Assembly (NCBI GenBank): GCA_903828515.1
Contig: CAIKMD010000002.1
Span: 868,001 to 932,000 of the forward strand
DNA: 64,000 nt
Direction of reading: 5' to 3'
Source: an uncultured Rhodospirillales bacterium
GTDB lineage: Bacteria > Pseudomonadota > Alphaproteobacteria > ATCC43930 > CGMCC-115725
Positions 51,235 through 60,227 of the stretch are shown here, piece after piece. Made by a program: the position numbers and the translations under genes. Under the pieces are notes generated by a model. It saw only the letters and a list, made by a program, of their open reading frames with translations. It ran no database searches and was not told where the DNA came from. Each line of letters opens with the position of its first letter. The first letter of the stretch is position 1.

Positions 51235-52010
51235 CAGGCTTCCTTCGGCGGTCGCGCCTTGCGGAACAGCCGGAAGAAATTATCCGTGGTCGCCTGGGCC
51301 AGCTCGTCGGGCGTGATACCCTTCAACTGCGCGACCAGCGCCGCGGTGTGAACAATATAGGACGGCTCGTTCGGCTTGCCGCGCAACGGTACCGGCGCGA
51401 GATAGGGCGCGTCGGTCTCGACCAGCAGCCGGTCGAGCGGCAAGTCGCGCGCGATGTCGCGGATTTCCTGCGCGGTCTTGAAGGTGATGATGCCCGAGAG
51501 CGAGATGTAGAAACCAAGCGCGACCGCGTGCTCGGCGAGCATCCGCCCGGTGCTGAAGCAATGAATCACGCCGTGCGGCGGCTTCGTCTCTTCGAGGATT
51601 TTGACGGTTTCGAGATCGGCCGCGCGAGTGTGAACGATCAAGGGCAGGTCGGCGGCGCGCGCCACCTCGATATGGGTGCGGAACGAGACTTCCTGTTCGG
51701 CGCGCGGGCTGTGCTCGTAATGGAAGTCGAGCCCGGTCTCGCCGATGCCGACGACCTTGTCATGATGCGTCAGGCCCAGCAGCGTGGCGTAATCCGCCGT
51801 CGGCTCGTCCTTGGCCTCATGCGGATGGACGCCGACCGAACACCAGATATCGGGATCGCCCTCGGCGATGCCGCGCACGGTCGCGAACTCGTCGAGCTTG
51901 GTGCAGATCGTCACCATCGTCCTGACGCCGACCCCGCGTGCCCGCGCGATGATTCCCGCCCGCTCCTCGGGCGTCGCGTAATCGAGATGACAATGGCTGT
52001 CGACGAGCAT
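51234..52010 (-). CDS. tatD: TatD-family metal-dependent deoxyribonuclease
   Basis: 258 residues. Metal site DSHCHLD at the N-terminus, GIGETGLDFHY, VHTRAAD, IHCFSTG and LVETDAPYL, in the family's order. A 3'-5' exonuclease thought to take part in DNA repair or turnover. One base after the metG stop. Confidence 0.92.
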   Translation of the reverse strand: MLVDSHCHLDYATPEERAGIIARARGVGVRTMVTICTKLDEFATVRGIAEGDPDIWCSVGVHPHEAKDEPTADYATLLGLTHHDKVVGIGETGLDFHYEHSPRAEQEVSFRTHIEVARAADLPLIVHTRAADLETVKILEETKPPHGVIHCFSTGRMLAEHAVALGFYISLSGIITFKTAQEIRDIARDLPLDRLLVETDAPYLAPVPLRGKPNEPSYIVHTAALVAQLKGITPDELAQATTDNFFRLFRKARPPKEA

Positions 52011-52011
52011 G

Positions 52012-53541
52012 TCAGGCCGGCACGGTATCGACGAAACGCGGAAAGATGCCTTCGGGCTTGGGCAAGGCGGTTCCCGGCACCAGCGCGGTGTCGAGCGCGG
52101 CGAAGTCGCGTTGGTGGGCCGGTACCGCGAGCTGGTCGAGCAGCTTCGCCATCGATTGCGGCATCACCGGCTGGGCGAGGATCGCGACGTGCCGGATCGC
52201 TTCCATCAGCACATAGAGAACCGTCGCCATGCGCGCGGGGTCGGTTTTGCGGAGCGTCCACGGCGCCTCGGAATCGACATAGCGATTACTGTCGCCGATC
52301 ACCTGCCAGATCGTCTCGAGGCCCTTGTTGAAACTCTGTTCGCTGAATTCGGCGCGGACTTTCGACAGGAGATCGCGGGCGGCTTTCAGCAGCGCCTCGT
52401 CGGTCTCTTTATAGGCGCCGGGCGTCGGGACCTGCGCGCCGCCGTTCTTGTTGACGAAGCTCAACACGCGCTGCGCCAGATTGCCGATATCGTTGGCGAG
52501 ATCGCCGTTGATCCGGCCGACCATCGCGCGATGCGAGAAATCGCCGTCGCTGCCGAAGGGCAATTCGCGCAGCATGAAATAGCGCAACGGATCGAGCCCG
52601 TATTTGGCGACGAGGTCGCCGGCGGTGAGGAAATTGCCCAGGGACTTCGACATCTTCTGGCCCTCGACCGTCCACCAGCCATGGCCGTAGATGCGCTTCG
52701 GCACCGGCAAGCCGGCCGCCATCAGGAAGGCGGGCCAATAGACGCAGTGAAAGCGTATGATGTCCTTGCCGACCATGTGCAGGTCGGCGGGCCAGAAAGT
52801 CTTGTAGTCGGGCGCATCGGTGTCGGGATAGCCGACCGCCGTGAGATAGTTGGTCAGCGCGTCGAGCCAGACATACATGACGTGCTTCTCGTTGCCCGGC
52901 ACCGGCACGCCCCATTTGAAGCTGGTGCGGGAGATCGAGAGGTCGCGCAAATCGCCTTTGACGAAGCTGACGATCTCGTTGCGGCGCGCGCGCGGCGCGA
53001 TGAAATCGGGATGCGCGTCGTAATAGGCAAGCAGCCGCTCGCGCCAGGCCGAGAGCTTGAAGAAGTAATTCTCTTCCTCGACCCATTCGACGTCGGCGCC
53101 CGTTGGGGCCTTGCCTTCCTTCAGCTCGCTTTCCTCGTAAAAAGCTTCGTCGCGGACCGAGTACCAGCCGGCGAACTTGCCGAGATAGATCTCGCCGCGC
53201 TTTTCGAGCTCCAGCCACAAGGCCTGGCTGGCTGCGATGTGGCGCGGCTCGGTGGTGCGGATGAACTGGTCGTTGGAGACGTTCATCATCACGTTCATGT
53301 CGCGGAAATTCTGCGAGACCGTGTCGCAGAAGGTCTGCGGATCGATGCCCTTGTCGCGCGCCGATTTGTCGACCTTCTGGCCGTGCTCGTCGGTGCCGGT
53401 CAGGAACAGCACCCGCCGCCCGTCGAGGCGCATGAAGCGCGCGAGCGTGTCCACCGCCACGGTCGTGTAGGCGTGACCGATATGAGGGGAATCGTTGACG
53501 TAATAGATCGGGGTCGTGACATAGAAGGGTTCGCCGGTCAC
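52012..53541 (-). CDS. metG: Methionyl-tRNA synthetase
   Basis: 509 residues. HIGH-type motif in DSPHIGHAYTTVAVD, KMSKS in EGQKMSKSLGNF, and the anticodon-binding helical domain. The zinc-knuckle cysteines of the longer E. coli enzyme are absent and there is no C-terminal tRNA-binding domain, as in type-2 enzymes. Starts with GTG overlapping the holB stop (GTGA). Confidence 0.96.
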   Translation of the reverse strand: MTGEPFYVTTPIYYVNDSPHIGHAYTTVAVDTLARFMRLDGRRVLFLTGTDEHGQKVDKSARDKGIDPQTFCDTVSQNFRDMNVMMNVSNDQFIRTTEPRHIAASQALWLELEKRGEIYLGKFAGWYSVRDEAFYEESELKEGKAPTGADVEWVEEENYFFKLSAWRERLLAYYDAHPDFIAPRARRNEIVSFVKGDLRDLSISRTSFKWGVPVPGNEKHVMYVWLDALTNYLTAVGYPDTDAPDYKTFWPADLHMVGKDIIRFHCVYWPAFLMAAGLPVPKRIYGHGWWTVEGQKMSKSLGNFLTAGDLVAKYGLDPLRYFMLRELPFGSDGDFSHRAMVGRINGDLANDIGNLAQRVLSFVNKNGGAQVPTPGAYKETDEALLKAARDLLSKVRAEFSEQSFNKGLETIWQVIGDSNRYVDSEAPWTLRKTDPARMATVLYVLMEAIRHVAILAQPVMPQSMAKLLDQLAVPAHQRDFAALDTALVPGTALPKPEGIFPRFVDTVPA

Positions 53542-54656
53542 CGTGCTGCCTCTTCAAGAGCAAAAAATGCGTTCAGCACGACCTGCTTGCGATCGAGATT
53601 GATGCCTTCCGCCTGGGCAAAGAGATGGGTCAGCTTTTCCCATACCGCCACCCATTGATCAAGGCCGCGACGCCCCGCCAGGTTCCGCATCACCCGTTCT
53701 TCCTCGGGCGACACCGCCTGACCCTGGGCCGCGTTGATCGCGACCATCCGCGCCAGAAAGTCGGGCAGCAACTCGCTCAAGAGGCTGAACCCGTCCTCGC
53801 CGCCACGCCCGCCGAGCTTTTCGGCGAAGCCATGCAGTTCCTCCGCATCGAGATCGGGAAGCCCCTTCAAGATTTTGAAGATACGGGAATAAAGCCCCAT
53901 CCCGTCGGTGGCGGCTAGATCGAGCGCGCGACCGATACTGCCGTCGGCCAGGCGGGTCAAAATAGTTCTGTCCTCAGGTGAGATATTCGGCTGATATTGC
54001 TGTAATAGCTTGATAATTGTCTCTTCATGTAACGCTTTAAGTGGCAGGAGCCGACAGCGCGACCTGGTGGTCGGCAGGAGCCGGCCGGGACTGTCGCTGG
54101 TCAGCATCAGCACGGTCCGTTTAGGCGGTTCCTCGAGGATCTTGAGGAGACTGTTCTCGGCCGCCTTGCTCATCGCATCGGCGCCATCGACAATCACCAC
54201 CCGCCAGCCGCCGAGCGCCGCGGTCTTGTGGAGGAATTCGGCGACCTTGGCCGCGTCCTCGATCACGATCACGCTGCGCTGGCGTTTGCGCTTTTCGTCG
54301 AAGGCCCGCTCGACCACCAGCAGGTCCGGATGCCCGCCCGATACGACCAGCCGATAGGCCTGATGGGCCGGCGCCACGGAAAGCGACGTCGGCGCCGCGG
54401 CGAAGAGGCCTCCACCCCCGCCCGTGCCCTCGGCGAGCAGGAACCGGGCGAAGCGGTAAGCGAGCGTCGCCTTGCCGATGCCGCGCTTGCCGGTCAGCAG
54501 CCAGGCATGCGGCAGGCGACCGGAGTTGAAAGCCTGAAGCAGGATCGCCTCTTCGGCCTCGTGACCGAGCAGCAACGGGTTCTCGCGCGGGGTCGGAACT
54601 TCCGCTGCCTCAAGAGCGACCTCTTCGTCGTCCTCGTAATCGTCGTCCTCGGCCAT
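53538..54656 (-). CDS. holB: DNA polymerase III subunit delta'
   Basis: 372 residues with an acidic N-terminus (EDDDYEDDEE). Clamp-loader AAA+ core: HAWLLTGKRGIGKATLAYRFARFLL, SKAAENSLLKILEEPP and TTRSRCRLLPL (arginine finger SRC). The four zinc cysteines of the E. coli protein are absent. It loads the sliding clamp. It follows tmk by 2 bases and overlaps metG by GTGA. Confidence 0.93.
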   Translation of the reverse strand: MAEDDDYEDDEEVALEAAEVPTPRENPLLLGHEAEEAILLQAFNSGRLPHAWLLTGKRGIGKATLAYRFARFLLAEGTGGGGGLFAAAPTSLSVAPAHQAYRLVVSGGHPDLLVVERAFDEKRKRQRSVIVIEDAAKVAEFLHKTAALGGWRVVIVDGADAMSKAAENSLLKILEEPPKRTVLMLTSDSPGRLLPTTRSRCRLLPLKALHEETIIKLLQQYQPNISPEDRTILTRLADGSIGRALDLAATDGMGLYSRIFKILKGLPDLDAEELHGFAEKLGGRGGEDGFSLLSELLPDFLARMVAINAAQGQAVSPEEERVMRNLAGRRGLDQWVAVWEKLTHLFAQAEGINLDRKQVVLNAFFALEEAAR

Positions 54657-54658
54657 GG

Positions 54659-55300
54659 TCAGACCGCCACGCCGAGCCGCTCGCGGATCGCCGCGCGGAT
54701 CGCGTCACCAACCTCGGTCAGCCCCACACTCGCATCGATGACGACGCAGCGTTTGGGTTCGCGGCGCGCGATGTCGAGAAAACCCTGGCGCACCTTTGCG
54801 TGAAATTCGGCGCCCTTGCGCTCGAACCGCGTCTCGCCGCCGCGCCGTGCCTCGGCGCGCGCCAGACCGATGTCGACGGGTACGTCGAGGATCAAGGTCA
54901 GGTCGGGCATGAACACACCGGCGATCATCCGATGCAGCGCCGCGAGCTGATCGAGCGGCACGCCGCCGCCATTTCCCTGATAGGCCGTGGTCGAATCGAC
55001 GAAGCGGTCGCAGACCACCCAGTCGCCTTTGGCGAGCGCCGGCAGGACCGTTTCGACGAGATGCGAGCGCCGCGCCGCGACCATCAGCAGAGCCTCGCTC
55101 ACCGCGTCCCAGCGATCGGGCGCGCCGTTGAGCAGAAGGTTGCGGATTTCCTCGGCACCCGCCGCATCGCCGGGCTCGCGCGTTCCGATCACTTTGCAAC
55201 CGGCGAGGACCGGCCCCAGCGCGGCCACGATGGTTTTTTGGTGGCTCGACTTGCCGGCGCCCTCGCCGCCTTCGAGGGTGATGAACTTGCCGCGAGTCAG
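54659..55300 (-). CDS. tmk: Thymidylate kinase, apparent CTG start
   Basis: 213 residues if read from CTG at 55300. P-loop EGGEGAGKSSHQ, GTREPGDAAGAEEIRN, DRFVDSTTAYQGNGGG and the LID region ARRGGETRFERKG. The family N-terminus MTRGxFITLEGGEGAGKS corresponds here to LTRGKFITLEGGEG, where the first residue is encoded by CTG; GAGG stands 8 bases before it. No ATG, GTG or TTG occurs in frame between the dacC stop and the P-loop. The nearest ATG in frame, 55423, would overlap dacC by 113 bases and add 41 unlikely residues. It makes dTDP. Confidence 0.93.
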   Translation of the reverse strand: MTRGKFITLEGGEGAGKSSHQKTIVAALGPVLAGCKVIGTREPGDAAGAEEIRNLLLNGAPDRWDAVSEALLMVAARRSHLVETVLPALAKGDWVVCDRFVDSTTAYQGNGGGVPLDQLAALHRMIAGVFMPDLTLILDVPVDIGLARAEARRGGETRFERKGAEFHAKVRQGFLDIARREPKRCVVIDASVGLTEVGDAIRAAIRERLGVAV

Positions 55301-55310
55301 TGTCGGGGCC

Positions 55311-56459
55311 TCAGTTGCGGCGTCCGAAGACGAGATAGCCGGCGGCGAGCGCGGCGCGCGAAAAGCCGCCGATGCGGTCGACCGGCTGAGTCGCGACGAG
55401 CGGAATGTCGACTTGCGCGGCATCAGGCGCCGTCACCGACAGCGTGCCGATCGATTGTCCCTGCTTCACCGGCGCCTGGGCGGCGTGGTCATAGCTGACG
55501 ACGACCTTCATCTGGGGACGCGAGCGGCGCGGCAGGGTGACGACGACATTGGCGTCCGTGGTCACCGGCACATTTGCGACCGAGCCCAGCCAGACCGGCG
55601 CATCGTCGACCTTGTCGCCGGCGGTGAACAGCTTGTAATTGGCCCATTCGCGGAACGCCCATTCGAGGACTTTCTCGCTCTCCTGCGAGCGCTCCTTCAT
55701 GCTCTTCATGCCGGTCAGCACCTCGATCACGCGACGGCCGTTGCGGATCGCCGAAACGGTGATGCCGTAACCGGCTTCCTCGGTATGGCCGGTCTTCATC
55801 CCGTCGACGCCGAGGTCCTTGTAGAGCAGCGGATTGCGGTTGCCTTGCTTGATGTTGTTGTAGGTGAACTCTTTCTCGGAATCGTAATGGTAATATTCCG
55901 GGAAGTCCTTCGTCAGCGCGCGGGCGAGCGTCGAGAGATCGCGCGCGGTCACGTATTCCTCGGGATCCGGGAGCCCATCGACATTGGCGAAATGGCTGCT
56001 CTTCAACCCGAGCTTCTGCGCCGTCTCGTTCATCTGATCGACGAAAGCCTGAGTGCTGCCGGCAAGTCCCTCGGCAAGCACGACACAGGCGTCGTTGCCC
56101 GACTGGATAATCATGCCGCGGATCAGGTCTTCGACCTTCACCTGCGCGCCCAGGGGCACGAACATGTTGCTCTCGTCGCTCTTGTGCTTGGCCCAGGCGC
56201 GTTCGCTGACGGGCAACGTGTCGTCGAGCTTCACCCGTCCGGCCTTCAGATAGGAATAGACCACGTAAGCCGTCATGATCTTGCTCATCGAGGCAGGCGG
56301 GATGCGCTGGTCCGCGCCCTTGTCGAGCAGAATGGCGCCGGTGTCGAAGTCGACCACGATCACGTTGCGCGCGCTGGTGTCGATCGTCGGCGTCGCCGCC
56401 ATCGCAGCGGTGGAAATCATCGATAACGTCGCCACGGCGACAAGAGCGGATCGCTTCAT
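55311..56459 (-). CDS. dacC: D-alanyl-D-alanine carboxypeptidase (PBP5/6 family)
   Basis: 382 residues. Signal peptide ending AAMA; SxxK motif Ser57-Met-Ser-Lys60, SGN in IQSGNDACVV, KTG in MKTGHTEEAGYG, then the C-terminal beta-rich PBP5 domain and a hydrophobic end (RAALAAGYLVF) that may anchor it. It trims peptidoglycan pentapeptides. The ATG at 56459 follows GGTGATCC. The gene symbol follows usual usage for this cluster; dacA would be as fair. Confidence 0.92.
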   Translation of the reverse strand: MKRSALVAVATLSMISTAAMAATPTIDTSARNVIVVDFDTGAILLDKGADQRIPPASMSKIMTAYVVYSYLKAGRVKLDDTLPVSERAWAKHKSDESNMFVPLGAQVKVEDLIRGMIIQSGNDACVVLAEGLAGSTQAFVDQMNETAQKLGLKSSHFANVDGLPDPEEYVTARDLSTLARALTKDFPEYYHYDSEKEFTYNNIKQGNRNPLLYKDLGVDGMKTGHTEEAGYGITVSAIRNGRRVIEVLTGMKSMKERSQESEKVLEWAFREWANYKLFTAGDKVDDAPVWLGSVANVPVTTDANVVVTLPRRSRPQMKVVVSYDHAAQAPVKQGQSIGTLSVTAPDAAQVDIPLVATQPVDRIGGFSRAALAAGYLVFGRRN

Positions 56460-56539
56460 GCGGATCACCCAGGAAAACGAGAAACGGTTACCAAGCATAG
56501 CGGGATTTACGTCGAAAATGCGACCGGTCAATCGTCCCG

Positions 56540-57529
56540 TCAATTGACGACGATTCGCGCTTCCGGCGAATTGTTCACGACCTGCGACAGTAGCGCATCG
56601 GCCTGATCGACCGACCCGATCGGGCCCAGCCGCACGCGATACATGATCGTGCCGTTGACCTTGGTATCGGTCACGGTCACCGAGCCCAGCTTGTCCAACA
56701 ACGTCTTCAGCCGGACCGCGCGATCGATGCTGGAGAAGCTGCCGGCCTGAACATAGATATTGGTCGGCCCGACCGGCACGACCTTCACGGTTTCCGGCAA
56801 CGGCGGCGCCTCGACGAGCGCGACCTGTTCGGGCGCCGGCGGCGGCGCGGGCATCGTCGGGGTCGGCGGCGGCGCGACGGCGACCACGCCCGGCGGCGGC
56901 GGCAAGGCCTCAGCGGCGACTTTCTCGACCGGCACGGCCGGCGGCGGCGCCTCGGCGACATTTTGCTGCTGCGACTGATCGCCCGGCGCCTTCGGGGCGA
57001 CCGCGGCCAGCGCCGGCTCGTTGCCGCGCCGTCCGGCGAGGCTCGCCACCTGGATCGATGCCGGGACATCGATCTGCACGCGGACCTTCGCCGTGCCCTT
57101 CCCCTCATAGCCGAGGAGCTGCGCGGCGCGGCGCGACATGTCGATGATGCGGCCGCGCGCATAAGGACCGCGGTCGTTGACCCGCACCTCGATCGAACGG
57201 CCGTTCTCGAGGTTGGTCACGCGCACGACGGTCGGCATCGGCAAGGTACGATGCGCGGCGGTCATCGCATTGAGATCGAAGGTCTCGCCGTTGGCGGTGT
57301 ATTTGCCGTGGAACTGTTCGCCGTACCACGAGGCGATGCCGGTCTCGTCGTAACTCCAATCCTCGTTCGGGTAATACCACGTCCCGTCGATCTGATAGGG
57401 ATTGCCGACCTTGTAGCCGCCATGGCTGTTCGCGGCCGATGCCGACGGCTTGGGGGCGGTCGAGGAGCACGCGGCCAAAGTCAGGGCAAGCGCGCCGACG
57501 CCGAATACCGACCAGAACCGACGCGCCAT
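56540..57529 (-). CDS. rlpA: RlpA septal ring lytic transglycosylase with SPOR domain
   Basis: 329 residues. Lipobox LAAC at Cys21; double-psi beta-barrel (about 62-150) with GIASWYGEQFHGKYTANGE, NPHRT-like AHRTLP and NDRGPYARGRIIDMS, which includes the catalytic Asp; a long Pro/Ala/Val linker (PPPPGVVAVAPPPTP); C-terminal SPOR domain (YVQAGSFSSIDRA, YRVRLGPIG) that binds denuded glycan at septa. ATG at 57529 with AAGGA directly upstream. Confidence 0.93.
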   Translation of the reverse strand: MARRFWSVFGVGALALTLAACSSTAPKPSASAANSHGGYKVGNPYQIDGTWYYPNEDWSYDETGIASWYGEQFHGKYTANGETFDLNAMTAAHRTLPMPTVVRVTNLENGRSIEVRVNDRGPYARGRIIDMSRRAAQLLGYEGKGTAKVRVQIDVPASIQVASLAGRRGNEPALAAVAPKAPGDQSQQQNVAEAPPPAVPVEKVAAEALPPPPGVVAVAPPPTPTMPAPPPAPEQVALVEAPPLPETVKVVPVGPTNIYVQAGSFSSIDRAVRLKTLLDKLGSVTVTDTKVNGTIMYRVRLGPIGSVDQADALLSQVVNNSPEARIVVN

Positions 57530-57549
57530 ATCCTTCGTACCTGTCCGTT

Positions 57550-58518
57550 TCAATTGATGCTGTCGGCCAGCGTGCCGACCGCCGTCGCAAAATAACTAGA
57601 GTTATTCCAGCGCAAAATCACGCCGTAATTATCGTAGACGGCATAGCTCGGGCCGGTGGCGCCGCCCGGCTGCATGATCGCCGCGCGCTGCGTCCCGTCG
57701 CCCAACGTGCTGCCATCCAGGCGGCGAACGCCGAGATTCGTCCATTCGCCGACGCTGCGTTTCTGCGGCATACCGATCAAATTGGAATCGAAACCGGCCG
57801 GCAGAGTCACCGTCTCGCCCCAACCCTGATCGGCCTGCCAACCGACCTTCGCCAGGTAATTCGCGATCGAGGCGAACACGTCCTGCGGCTTCGACCAGAT
57901 ATCGGGCGACCCGGTTCCGTCATAACTCACCGCATAAGCGAGGAAGCTCGACGGCATGAACTGGCTCTGACCCATTGCGCCGGCCCACGAGCCGATCATC
58001 GTCTTGGGATCCACCTTGTCGTTCTGGACGATCTTCAGCGCGTTGATGAGTTCCTTGCGGAAGAACGCGGCGCGCCGTCCGTCGAACGCCAGCGTCGCCA
58101 AGGAGGCGACCACCGGATAGGTGCCGATGGTGCGTCCGAAATCGGTCTCGATCCCCCACAGCGCCACGATGAAACGCGGCGGCACGCCATAGCGCTGCCC
58201 CACTGCATCGAGCAGCGCCTTGTTATCGGCGTAACGCTGACGCGCGTTGTCGCGCCGGCCCTGGGAGACAACGCGATCCATGTATTGCTGGAAGGTGAGC
58301 GTGCTCTCGGGCTGGGTATGATCCAACTCGATGATGCGCGGGATGGGTTTGACGCCGGCAAACGCGCTGTCGAGCGTGTTCGCGGTAATCCCTTGCCCGA
58401 TCGCATCCTGGCGAAAACCTTGCAGCCACGCGTTGAAGTCGCCCGGCGCCTGAGCCAGGGCGGGCCCCGCCAGGAGGAGCAGGACGAGCGGCAGAAACCG
58501 AAACCAGAGACGATGCAT
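57550..58518 (-). CDS. Lytic murein transglycosylase, MltB family
   Basis: 322 residues. Signal peptide ending ALAQ, no lipobox, so soluble in the periplasm. Catalytic Glu124 in LWGIETDFGR, followed by MGQSQFMPSSFLAYA and a C-terminal small domain (YDNYGVILRWNNSSYFATAVG). It cleaves peptidoglycan glycan with anhydro ends. 20 bases ahead of rlpA; together with dacC the three handle cell-wall remodelling. Confidence 0.93.
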   Translation of the reverse strand: MHRLWFRFLPLVLLLLAGPALAQAPGDFNAWLQGFRQDAIGQGITANTLDSAFAGVKPIPRIIELDHTQPESTLTFQQYMDRVVSQGRRDNARQRYADNKALLDAVGQRYGVPPRFIVALWGIETDFGRTIGTYPVVASLATLAFDGRRAAFFRKELINALKIVQNDKVDPKTMIGSWAGAMGQSQFMPSSFLAYAVSYDGTGSPDIWSKPQDVFASIANYLAKVGWQADQGWGETVTLPAGFDSNLIGMPQKRSVGEWTNLGVRRLDGSTLGDGTQRAAIMQPGGATGPSYAVYDNYGVILRWNNSSYFATAVGTLADSIN

Positions 58519-58554
58519 CGCTCATGCTTACAAAAGAGCGAGGGGGTACGCCAC

Positions 58555-59400
58555 TTAATCCGCCGTAATCACCAGACGACTCGCATTCACCCGCAATTCG
58601 TCGGGGAGCGCGGACGACCGGCGCGCCTGGAGGTCGAAATGGACCCCGGCCTGGTAATATCGCGCGACTCGCTGTCCCCGCTGCAATCGCATCTCATGGA
58701 GGATCTTCACCGAGGAGCGCCCGACCTCGAGCATGCCGCTATTGGTCGACACGCCTTCGCCCAGCGCGGGCGCCGGCCCAAACAGCTCGAGTCGAGTCTC
58801 GAAGGTGGCGAAGCCGCGATTCTGCTCGCGCATATAGGTGCTGGTCATCCCCGCCGCGTTCATGTTGACAAGGTTGGCGGTCGAGAAGCGGTTGACGAAA
58901 CCGAACAGCGAGAGCCGCCCGTCATCGCCCGCCTCGTTGGTCTTCACCCGGGCAAGCCCGGTCGCGACCGGCCCCGATTTCTCGGGCAGCTTCACCGGAT
59001 CGAACGGCATTTCCGTCCACGCGGCTTTCGACGCGTCGAGCGAAGCGCGCAATTCCGCCCACGCCTCTCCGTCCGGCGCATCGAGCGCGACGATCTCTTC
59101 GGCGACGGTGGTGGCAGGGCCACCCATACCGTTGGTCGCGACATGGCCGAGGGTGAGCGTCGCCGCGTCGATCCGGATGATCCCGCTCGCAATCACGATC
59201 GGATCACCGGCGCGCAGCTCGGTCACATAGCGCGTCGCGATCGCCCGCGTGGTCCAGCGCGCGTTCGGCGCCAGACGCTGCAGCAGCTCATAGCCGGCGT
59301 CGGCGAAACGCTCGATGTAATAGGCGATATTGAGATGGCCGAAGGCGTCGCATTCCTGAATCAGAACGCCGCCGCGATAGCACTCGACGAGATCGGTCAT
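58555..59400 (-). CDS. Double hot-dog acyl-CoA thioesterase family protein
   Basis: 281 residues. First hot-dog repeat: RGGVLIQECDAFGHLNIAYYIERFADAG with the DAFGHLN active-site motif typical of 4HBT thioesterases; second: NRFSTANLVNMNAAGMTSTYMREQNRGFATFE. Substrate unknown. It overlaps the class II aldolase stop by ATGA, placing it last in the bicupin operon. Confidence 0.8.
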   Translation of the reverse strand: MTDLVECYRGGVLIQECDAFGHLNIAYYIERFADAGYELLQRLAPNARWTTRAIATRYVTELRAGDPIVIASGIIRIDAATLTLGHVATNGMGGPATTVAEEIVALDAPDGEAWAELRASLDASKAAWTEMPFDPVKLPEKSGPVATGLARVKTNEAGDDGRLSLFGFVNRFSTANLVNMNAAGMTSTYMREQNRGFATFETRLELFGPAPALGEGVSTNSGMLEVGRSSVKILHEMRLQRGQRVARYYQAGVHFDLQARRSSALPDELRVNASRLVITAD

Positions 59401-60158
59401 CGCCGCTTGCTCATCGCCTGTTTTTTCCACATCGCCCAGGTCCGCAGATTGGTGTTCTCGACGCTCTCGACGCAGAGCGCGACTTCGTCGTCCGACAGAT
59501 AGGTGATCTCACCGCCGAGACGCAGCGCGTCCATCTGCAGCTTGGCGTTCATCGCCGCATAGATCGCGCGATAGACCGCGAGGGTCAGCGTCGGCGCGAC
59601 GATGGTCGCGCCGTGACCGCGCATCAGCACCATCGGCTTGTCGGCGAGCACGCCGGCGAGCGCCTGGCCCATATGTGCCGAGCGGATCAGCATCTGGCCT
59701 TCGTTGGAAAATCGCCTGATCTCGAACACCGGCACGCCCAAGCCGACCATCGCGCTCATGTGATACATCGGCCGCAGCGGCGCACCGGTGGCGCCGAACG
59801 GAATGAGCGGCGGCGCGTGGGAATGGATCACCGCCATCACGTCGGGCCGCGCCTTATAGATTTCGCCGTGGATGAAACGTTCGCTGTAATGCCGCTCGCC
59901 GCGATCGGGCACCGCCTCGCTGTCGAGGTTGAATTCGCGGATGTCGGCGCGCGTGACGATGCCGGGCGCGACATAGGACGACATCACGAACAATTCGGGG
60001 TTCCGGTCGTTGCGCGCGCTGACATGCCCGAACCCGTCCAGGATGTCGTGATCGAACAAGATCAGGTTCGCGGCAACCACATCGTCGATCAGTTCGCGCG
60101 ACGCGGTCAGGAGGCGGGAGGCGGGCTTCTTGGGTTTGGTCTTGGGTTTTGCTGGCAT
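59397..60158 (-). CDS. Class II aldolase/adducin family protein
   Basis: 253 residues. Zinc site His in AVIHSHAPP and later MRGHGATIV, catalytic acid in ERFIHGEIYKA. The N-terminus is lysine/proline-rich (PAKPKTKPKKPA). Such enzymes split or decarboxylate phospho- or hydroxy-acids; no kinase is adjacent, so a phosphorylated sugar is not implied. The start at 60158 is preferred to a TTG at 60197. Confidence 0.85.
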   Translation of the reverse strand: MPAKPKTKPKKPASRLLTASRELIDDVVAANLILFDHDILDGFGHVSARNDRNPELFVMSSYVAPGIVTRADIREFNLDSEAVPDRGERHYSERFIHGEIYKARPDVMAVIHSHAPPLIPFGATGAPLRPMYHMSAMVGLGVPVFEIRRFSNEGQMLIRSAHMGQALAGVLADKPMVLMRGHGATIVAPTLTLAVYRAIYAAMNAKLQMDALRLGGEITYLSDDEVALCVESVENTNLRTWAMWKKQAMSKRR

Positions 60159-60227
60159 GATGCGTTCGAGATTAGCGGCGGCGCTCCGCGGTGCCAACCG
60201 CGGAGGTCGGTCCAGCCGATCTTTGAC

